From Gelria sp. (GTDB lineage: Bacteria > Bacillota > Syntrophomonadia > Syntrophomonadales > Syntrophomonadaceae): a DNA stretch of 9,041 nt. The notes beneath the pieces are model-generated. The model worked only from the letters and a program-made list of their open reading frames with translations, was not told the origin of the DNA and did no database searches. Below, piece by piece: positions 4,781-9,041 of the stretch. The translations under genes and the position numbers were made by a program. Each line of letters starts with the position of its first letter. Within the stretch, counting starts at the first letter, position 1. The stretch is taken from contig DUMX01000211.1 of the NCBI GenBank assembly GCA_012839665.1, forward strand, positions 1 to 9,041, read 5' to 3'.

Positions 4781-7522
4781 TTATGATAATGCCCGAGTAG
4801 CTAGTAAATAAGTAGGATTTAAAATCAACACTACGCTACCATCTCCCAGGATAGTAGCACCAGTGTAAATCTTAAGACTGGTCAGTTCTTCGGCCAGGGC
4901 CTTAACTACAAACTCCTGTTCATTTTTAAAAGAATCTACGATTAGTCCAAATTTATAGCCATCGCTAGTTATCACAACTATGGAAACGCTTTCTCTTAGG
5001 GAATACTGTTTTAGACTATGAGAACTGCCAAACTCCAGTACATCTTGCAGACCAATCAAGGGTATAATCTGCTCCCGTATATCAGCTACCATGTTAGTTT
5101 TGTAGCTGCGTATTGAGCCCCCGGGTATTTTCACCGTTTCTTCTATGGCATCCAGAGGGATTATAAATTGCTGCTCCCCGCTTTCCACCATGAGACCACG
5201 GAGAATAGACATCGATAAAGGAATCTTTAAGGAAAAATGGGTGCCCTCACCCATAGTACTGGTCAAGTTAACTATTCCACCCACTTTTTCTATATTAGTT
5301 TTAACTACGTCCATGCCAACTCCCCGCCCAGATAACTCACTCACCTCATCTCGAGTGCTAAAACCGGGTGCAAAAATTAGCTGCAAAGCATCCTCATTAC
5401 TCAAGTTTTCTATTTGTTTAACGGTTATTAAACCCTTTCTTACAGCATTGAGCTTGATTTCATCCGGGTTTAAACCTTTACCATCATCTATGATTTCAAT
5501 TAGAACGTAATTCCCCTGGTAACCTGCTCTAAGATTAATCCGGCCAGTTGGACTTTTGCCTTTGGCCTCTCGCTCACTCGGAATTTCGATACCATGGTCA
5601 ACTGCATTGCGCAGCATGTGAACCAGGGGGTCATTTATGGCTTCAATTACGGTCTTATCCAGTTCGGTATCCTCTCCCTCAATTATTAAGTCCACCTGTT
5701 TCTCCGTTTTTCGAGCTGTATCCCGGATGGTACGAGGATAACGCTGAAAAAGTACCCGTAATGGAACCATACGAGCCGACATTATAGCATCCTGTAGTTC
5801 ATCCGAGATAGTAGCCAACTCTGCTGCTACTCCCTTGACCTCACGAGCTAACGCAGGCAGGTCGTATTCCAAGCTAATGGTATTAGCTAGATGAAAAATA
5901 CGGTTTTTAGAGATTAATAATTCCCCAATCATGTTCATTAAACGGTCCAGTTTTTCCTGACTAACTCGAATAGACTGGCTACCAAGTTCAGTGCCACTCT
6001 TTTTAGCCTGTTCCAATACTTTTTGTTGTTTTTCCCGAGCTACAGTCTGCTGGGCCAGCGCTATTTTCAGATCTTCTTTTTTAATAGCTCCGCTATCTAC
6101 CAGGATAGCACCCAGCTTTTTTTGCTGTTGTAAAGCCTTATTCACCTGTTCCGGAGTTAGTTTCTGTTCTGATACTAGAATTTCACCTATTTTCTTTTCA
6201 CTATATTCTGGGGATACATTTTCCAGCAGGTTTTGTAGACTCTCAATCTTAAGATTCGTTAACCCCTTAATTCTTTGATAATTGATATGTAGAAAATCCA
6301 GCAGTTCTTCAGTTATCAAGTCTTCTTCGGGAATAATTTTTTCCAAATATTGTAGGGATTCCTCCGCTTCTAAAATCAGTTCATCATAATCCAGGTAGCG
6401 GGCAGCGGAGGCTATGCTTTTTAATGCCCGCAGGTATTGTTTAATACGCTTGGAATCAATCGGTTGACCTTTTTTAACAGTATCAATAATACCCAGCATA
6501 GATTCTAAAGCCTGGCTACCAATATTCATAAAAGCTCCCAGCTGCTGCGGTATTTTTTTGTTTTCTTTATCTGCTTCTGACTTAACTACGTCAATAACGG
6601 GGGCTTGTTTTGACATTGATGCTATATGCTGCATGAGTTGTTCGATGGAAATATCATCAACTTCATTACCGCCAAGTATACTCGTCAAAATGGTCACTTT
6701 ATCAACTACCGCCAAAATCAAGTCGATAACCTCGGCTGATACCGGCTTTCCTAAATTACGATGCTGCTGTAGCAAAGATTCCGTAGCATGGGTAATAGTT
6801 TTAATGGCCATAACCGGGTTATCAGGTTCATCTTTATCCTGCATGCTAATAATTACTCCGGCTCCACCCTTGATACTATGAAATCCCCGTAATATCGCAT
6901 TAATTATTTCCTGATTATCAGGGTACTTTTCTAATTCAACACACTTATGTTCAGTAGTCTCCAGGTGCTCCCAGGTTTCTTCAATAAAATCGGTCAGCAT
7001 TTGTTCATACAGCGGTGAAAGTTCAATTTTAAGCGGTACGGTCTCTTCGCTATTATTAGCACTATCCTCCTGGTTGGAAGCTTCTATCTGGCGTAGCTCC
7101 TCTACCCCGGCAATGAATTCCTGGTAACCCATTTCCTCAATATCTATAGTAAATGCCTCTCTTACCGGATTAGCCTCAATCTCTTGAATCTGCTGACCCA
7201 GTTGTTTGATGAAAGCGTTAAGTATATCAACACCCCGTAAAAGAGCATCAGTTATTTCCGAACTACTACTGTACTGACCTTTTTTCATATCAGTTAAAAA
7301 AGATTCCAGAACATGAGCAGTATCTTTTATCGGTGTAAGCTCTAAAAAACTAGCTACACCTTTTATGGAATGCATGGCTCGAAAAACAGAATCTAGCAAC
7401 TCCGAGGTAAAATCCACTTCTAGTTTGAGTATGCCTTCCTCTATTCCACTTAGATGTTCGCTACATTCTTCGACTATACCATGCAATATTTCTAAATCAT
7501 CCGGTTCAAAGGTGAATTGCAA
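4781..7522 (-). CDS. cheA: Large CheA histidine kinase with multiple HPt domains and a MshEN-like insert
   Basis: The central kinase of the pathway, 913 residues against about 650-670 for E. coli and B. subtilis CheA. Domains in order: HPt1 (about 5-105, phosphoacceptor His51 in HSIKG); HPt2 (about 170-300, His215 in HSIKGG); a third HPt-like helical domain (about 330-420) in which KSIASAARYLDY replaces the histidine motif, so Lys368 stands at the His position; a tandem repeat at 444-492 (KIGEILV and KLGAILVDSGAI) like the MshEN/GspE N-terminal fold; dimerisation domain (about 518-580); HATPase domain with N box HMLRNAVDHG (635-644), G1 DDGKG (679-683), F box FAPGFS and G2 GRGVGMD (732-738); and a CheW-like P5 domain (about 773-910). 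No CheY-binding P2 domain or C-terminal receiver is seen. The start is TTG 7522, preceded by AGAGGTGG with seven bases of spacing. An in-frame stop 27 bases upstream and no earlier ATG or GTG make this start firm. CheA should phosphorylate the adjacent CheY. Confidence 0.96.
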   Translation of the reverse strand: MQFTFEPDDLEILHGIVEECSEHLSGIEEGILKLEVDFTSELLDSVFRAMHSIKGVASFLELTPIKDTAHVLESFLTDMKKGQYSSSSEITDALLRGVDILNAFIKQLGQQIQEIEANPVREAFTIDIEEMGYQEFIAGVEELRQIEASNQEDSANNSEETVPLKIELSPLYEQMLTDFIEETWEHLETTEHKCVELEKYPDNQEIINAILRGFHSIKGGAGVIISMQDKDEPDNPVMAIKTITHATESLLQQHRNLGKPVSAEVIDLILAVVDKVTILTSILGGNEVDDISIEQLMQHIASMSKQAPVIDVVKSEADKENKKIPQQLGAFMNIGSQALESMLGIIDTVKKGQPIDSKRIKQYLRALKSIASAARYLDYDELILEAEESLQYLEKIIPEEDLITEELLDFLHINYQRIKGLTNLKIESLQNLLENVSPEYSEKKIGEILVSEQKLTPEQVNKALQQQKKLGAILVDSGAIKKEDLKIALAQQTVAREKQQKVLEQAKKSGTELGSQSIRVSQEKLDRLMNMIGELLISKNRIFHLANTISLEYDLPALAREVKGVAAELATISDELQDAIMSARMVPLRVLFQRYPRTIRDTARKTEKQVDLIIEGEDTELDKTVIEAINDPLVHMLRNAVDHGIEIPSEREAKGKSPTGRINLRAGYQGNYVLIEIIDDGKGLNPDEIKLNAVRKGLITVKQIENLSNEDALQLIFAPGFSTRDEVSELSGRGVGMDVVKTNIEKVGGIVNLTSTMGEGTHFSLKIPLSMSILRGLMVESGEQQFIIPLDAIEETVKIPGGSIRSYKTNMVADIREQIIPLIGLQDVLEFGSSHSLKQYSLRESVSIVVITSDGYKFGLIVDSFKNEQEFVVKALAEELTSLKIYTGATILGDGSVVLILNPTYLLATRALS

Positions 7523-7529
7523 ATTAAAG

Positions 7530-7537
7530 CCACCTCT
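7530..7537 (-). promoter_or_regulatory. Ribosome binding site for the TTG start of cheA
   Basis: The minus strand reads AGAGGTGG, seven bases before TTG 7522. The upstream in-frame stop (TAG 7549-7547) leaves no other start codon before the first HPt domain, so this site settles the unusual start. Confidence 0.65.
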
Positions 7538-7549
7538 CTTGTCGGGCTA

Positions 7550-7924
7550 TTACCGTCCTAAAAGCATACGAATATTTTCGACCAGTTCGTCCGGTTCGGT
7601 AGGTTTAACAATATAAAGATTAGCTCCTGCCTCAAATCCCCGCTGTTTATCATGCATTTCTTCTTCAGTAGAAATAATAATTATGGGCAGGTCTTCATAG
7701 TCGGGATCTTCACGTAAGCGCTCTATCAGGGTATAACCATCCATATTGGGCATATTAATATCGGTTAAACAAATGAGCAGTTCTCCTTCAGTGCCATATA
7801 TTTTTTCCAACGCATCAGCCCCATCTAGAGCCGTTATTATCTCCAGGCCAATGCTTTTCAATATATAACTATGGAAATTCCGAATCATTTCCGAATCATC
7901 AACTATCAGCACTTTCCCCTGCAT
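7550..7924 (-). CDS. cheY: CheY-type single-domain response regulator
   Basis: A stand-alone receiver of 124 residues with no output domain, the expected diffusible target of CheA. All key residues are visible: the acidic pair Asp9-Asp10 (LIVDDS), phosphoacceptor Asp55 (LTDINMPNMDG), the switch Ser85 in IIIISTEEE, Tyr104 in the aromatic switch position and Lys107 in VKP. It starts at ATG 7924 with AAGGAGGG seven bases upstream and stops at TAA 7550, 27 bases before cheA. It is the first gene of the tightly packed run, after a 228-bp gap. Receivers of this type also serve type IV pilus and other non-flagellar Che-like pathways (PilG/PilH-like), so cheY here names the fold and operon role rather than proven flagellar-motor binding. 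Confidence 0.94.
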   Translation of the reverse strand: MQGKVLIVDDSEMIRNFHSYILKSIGLEIITALDGADALEKIYGTEGELLICLTDINMPNMDGYTLIERLREDPDYEDLPIIIISTEEEMHDKQRGFEAGANLYIVKPTEPDELVENIRMLLGR

Positions 7925-8052
7925 CAGTTTACCCTCCTTCCCGATTCTAGTTTAAAAGGCGCAACAGCCTAAATTATGAACGAAATTCGTATCAGTTATG
8001 AAAGGCAGAGGAAAGGGGGGAAACAATTGCAAAACGGGGAGCGCTTACTTAA

Positions 8053-8080
8053 CTGACCCCTCACTCCTCACGCCTCACTC
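8053..8080 (-). repeat. Short 7-bp tandem repeat
   Basis: On the minus strand the units read GAGTGAG, GCGTGAG, GAGTGAG and then an imperfect GGGTCAG. Three units differ from one another at a single position. It is a short microsatellite of the GTGAGG type that lies entirely between genes; no function can be assigned. Confidence 0.7.
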
Positions 8081-8113
8081 TAAACAATTCGTCAATTCTT
8101 ATTTCGAAACATT

Positions 8114-8130
8114 TACAAAACAACTTTGTA
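8114..8130. repeat. Small perfect inverted repeat downstream of cheR
   Basis: TACAAA and TTTGTA form a perfect 6-bp inverted repeat around a 5-base centre (ACAAC on the plus strand), 23 bases after the cheR stop. It has no G+C-rich stem or U tract, so it is a poor intrinsic terminator. It could be an operator-like site or chance in AT-rich DNA. Confidence 0.35.
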
Positions 8131-8152
8131 GTACCGCCTATTTTTTAATTAA

Positions 8153-8983
8153 TTATCTTCGATACACTATATGATTACTAACTCTCCGTATTTTAAAGGC
8201 TGAGCTTATGCGGCTAAGAGACTCGGCATGTCCCAGGAAAATATATCCTCCTTTTCTTAACATGCTGTAAAATTTGTCTACCACCTGTTTACGAGAAATA
8301 TCATCAAAGTAAATTAACACATTGCGGCAAAACACAAAATCATAATCTTCCTCAAAGCGCAGGGCTCGCCGGTCCATGAGATTAAGGTGTTCAAAAATAA
8401 CCATATCTTTGATACTCTGGTCAATAACATATTCACCCTTAGCAGGTGAAGCAAAATATCTTTGTAGATAGGTTGGGGGTACATCTTTTACCGAACGCTG
8501 GTCATAAACTCCCCGGCGCGCTGCACCAAGTACATTCTCATCAATATCTATAGCCTTAATTAATACTTCCCAGGAAGAATAGTACTCTATCATTTCCCGC
8601 AGAATAATAGCCAGAGTGTATGGTTCTTCTCCAGTAGAACAGCCCGCACAAAAAACCTTTATGGTACGGTTATTAGCCTGTGCTTTATTCTTTATAACTT
8701 CCTGCAAGCAGGATTCAGCAAAAACTTGCAACTGGGAAAACTCGCGGAAAAAGTAGGTTTCGTTTACGGTGAGCAGATTGATTAATTGTTGAAATTCACG
8801 GCCTTTGGGGTCAAATATCTTCAGATGTCTGATATAGTCTTCAACCCGGTCAAAACCGCCCGCCTCCATTCTCTGGTGTAAACGCTTCTTTATGTAGTAA
8901 ATTTTATTTTCCTCATACCTTATTCCGGTGCGCTCATATATTAGATTCCTAAGTTTAATAAAGTATTCCAGAGGCAATTCCAA
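8153..8983 (-). CDS. cheR: CheR chemoreceptor glutamate methyltransferase
   Basis: This enzyme methylates glutamates on chemoreceptors using S-adenosylmethionine, for adaptation. It has about 276 residues, close to the 286 of E. coli CheR. The N-terminal helical domain (about 1-70) leads into TVNETYFFRE (72-81), conserved in CheR. The SAM-binding domain follows with AGCSTGEEPYT (113-123), acidic Asp146 in AIDID, FCRNVLIYF (218-226) and GHAES (251-255). Start: GTG 8992 overlaps the Shine-Dalgarno GAGGTG, whereas TTG 8983 lies six bases after it and gives a normal CheR start (MELPLEYFIKLRNLIYERTGI), so TTG is preferred. Stop TAA at 8153. It is separated from cheY by 228 bp but runs the same way. 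The double receptor is its likely substrate, although that receptor has no C-terminal pentapeptide of the NWETF type for CheR docking. No CheB partner is seen in the window. Confidence 0.95.
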   Translation of the reverse strand: MELPLEYFIKLRNLIYERTGIRYEENKIYYIKKRLHQRMEAGGFDRVEDYIRHLKIFDPKGREFQQLINLLTVNETYFFREFSQLQVFAESCLQEVIKNKAQANNRTIKVFCAGCSTGEEPYTLAIILREMIEYYSSWEVLIKAIDIDENVLGAARRGVYDQRSVKDVPPTYLQRYFASPAKGEYVIDQSIKDMVIFEHLNLMDRRALRFEEDYDFVFCRNVLIYFDDISRKQVVDKFYSMLRKGGYIFLGHAESLSRISSAFKIRRVSNHIVYRR

Positions 8984-8989
8984 ACATAT

Positions 8990-8995
8990 CACCTC
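8990..8995 (-). promoter_or_regulatory. Ribosome binding site that decides the cheR start
   Basis: The minus strand reads GAGGTG, followed by ATATGT and TTG. The GTG within it (8992) would begin inside the binding site. An ATG at 8987 is in another frame and soon meets a stop. TTG 8983 is therefore the best start. Confidence 0.55.
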
Positions 8996-9016
8996 ATTTG
9001 CTAACGTAATTGAGAA

Positions 9017-9030
9017 ATAGATTTATCTAT
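9017..9030. repeat. Palindrome upstream of cheR
   Basis: ATAGAT-AA-ATCTAT is a perfect 6-bp inverted repeat about 35 bases before the cheR start. It may be an operator or part of an AT-rich promoter. A TTGGAA at 9033-9038 is a weak -35 candidate with no good -10 at normal spacing. The upstream gene is outside the window, so it is unknown whether cheR has its own promoter. Confidence 0.3.
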
Positions 9031-9041
9031 AGTTTCCAATA

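Larger units (their letters stand above)
7925..8152 (-). promoter_or_regulatory. Non-coding gap between cheR and cheY, possible promoter region of the cheY-cheA operon
   Basis: This 228-bp stretch is the only sizeable non-coding gap in the window. It holds a 7-bp tandem repeat (8053-8080), an AT-rich palindrome (8114-8130), an ACGAATTTCGT inverted repeat near 7980-7990 and a weak hairpin AGGC/GCCT at 7957-7970 followed by Ts. A CATAAT hexamer near 7972-7977 resembles a -10 element but has no matching -35 box at normal spacing. A TTGACG near 8090-8095 lacks a -10 partner. I see no sigma-28 type motif. The size suggests that a promoter for the downstream operon lies here, but I cannot place it. 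Confidence 0.35.

Noticed and set aside
5145..5510. An open frame of 121 codons on the plus strand opposite cheA
   Set aside because: It covers the antisense of the conserved CheA ATPase and CheW-like region; its product has no recognisable motifs.
7957..7973. Possible terminator hairpin (AGGC/GCCT followed by TTTT on the minus strand)
   Set aside because: A 4-bp stem is too weak, and it sits just before the cheY ribosome binding site, where a strong terminator would silence the operon.
8025..8062. Possible GGGG/CCCC hairpin followed by Ts after cheR
   Set aside because: The stem is only about four pairs around a loop of roughly 18 bases; not a credible intrinsic terminator.
7925..8152. A flagellar sigma-28 (sigma-D) promoter before cheY
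   Set aside because: No TAAA followed at about 15 bases by GCCGATAA or a close variant could be found on the minus strand.

Overview
The window looks like bacterial chromosome, probably a Gram-positive anaerobe of the Clostridia (a Syntrophomonas-like or Desulfotomaculum-like genome is a guess). The reasons are strong purine-rich Shine-Dalgarno sites of the AGGAGG type, frequent GTG and TTG starts, tight unidirectional gene packing and moderately AT-rich DNA. No rRNA, tRNA, insertion sequence or CRISPR array is visible. Every gene lies on the minus strand, so transcription runs from high to low coordinates.

Layout in order of transcription: a CheR methyltransferase (about 8983-8153); a 228-bp non-coding gap holding a short 7-bp tandem repeat and a small palindrome; then a compact run of CheY-type response regulator (7924-7550), very large CheA kinase (7522-4781), Soj/ParA-type ATPase (4764-3976), small TPR protein (about 3983-3603), Hsp70-type protein without a lid domain (3570-2077), soluble chemoreceptor with two signalling domains (about 2038-86), and the first 23 codons of an unrecognised gene that leaves the window (71-1). 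Gaps within this run are about 14-38 nt or short overlaps, so it reads as one operon.

Taken together this is an accessory chemosensory pathway that seems built to work in the cytoplasm. The receptor has no membrane segment and no sensor domain, and carries two complete signalling hairpins exactly 300 residues apart, the architecture of the Vibrio cholerae double-signalling receptor DosM found in cytoplasmic two-layer arrays. A dedicated ParA-type ATPase sits beside a TPR protein whose N-terminus resembles the LGxGL box that ParB proteins use to contact ParA. This suggests a positioning or partitioning module for the array, comparable in concept to PpfA/TlpT of Rhodobacter and ParC/ParP of Vibrio. 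CheA has two intact phosphotransfer (HPt) domains, a third HPt-like domain that has lost its histidine, and, just before the dimerisation domain, a tandem motif like the MshEN/GspE N-terminal c-di-GMP-binding fold. The lidless Hsp70 with an altered interdomain linker is an unexpected partner; Hsp70 homologues (SglK, StkA) are linked to exopolysaccharide and social motility in Myxococcus. What the pathway controls (flagella, type IV pili, matrix or something else) cannot be told from this window. No cheW, cheB, cheC or cheD gene is present here.
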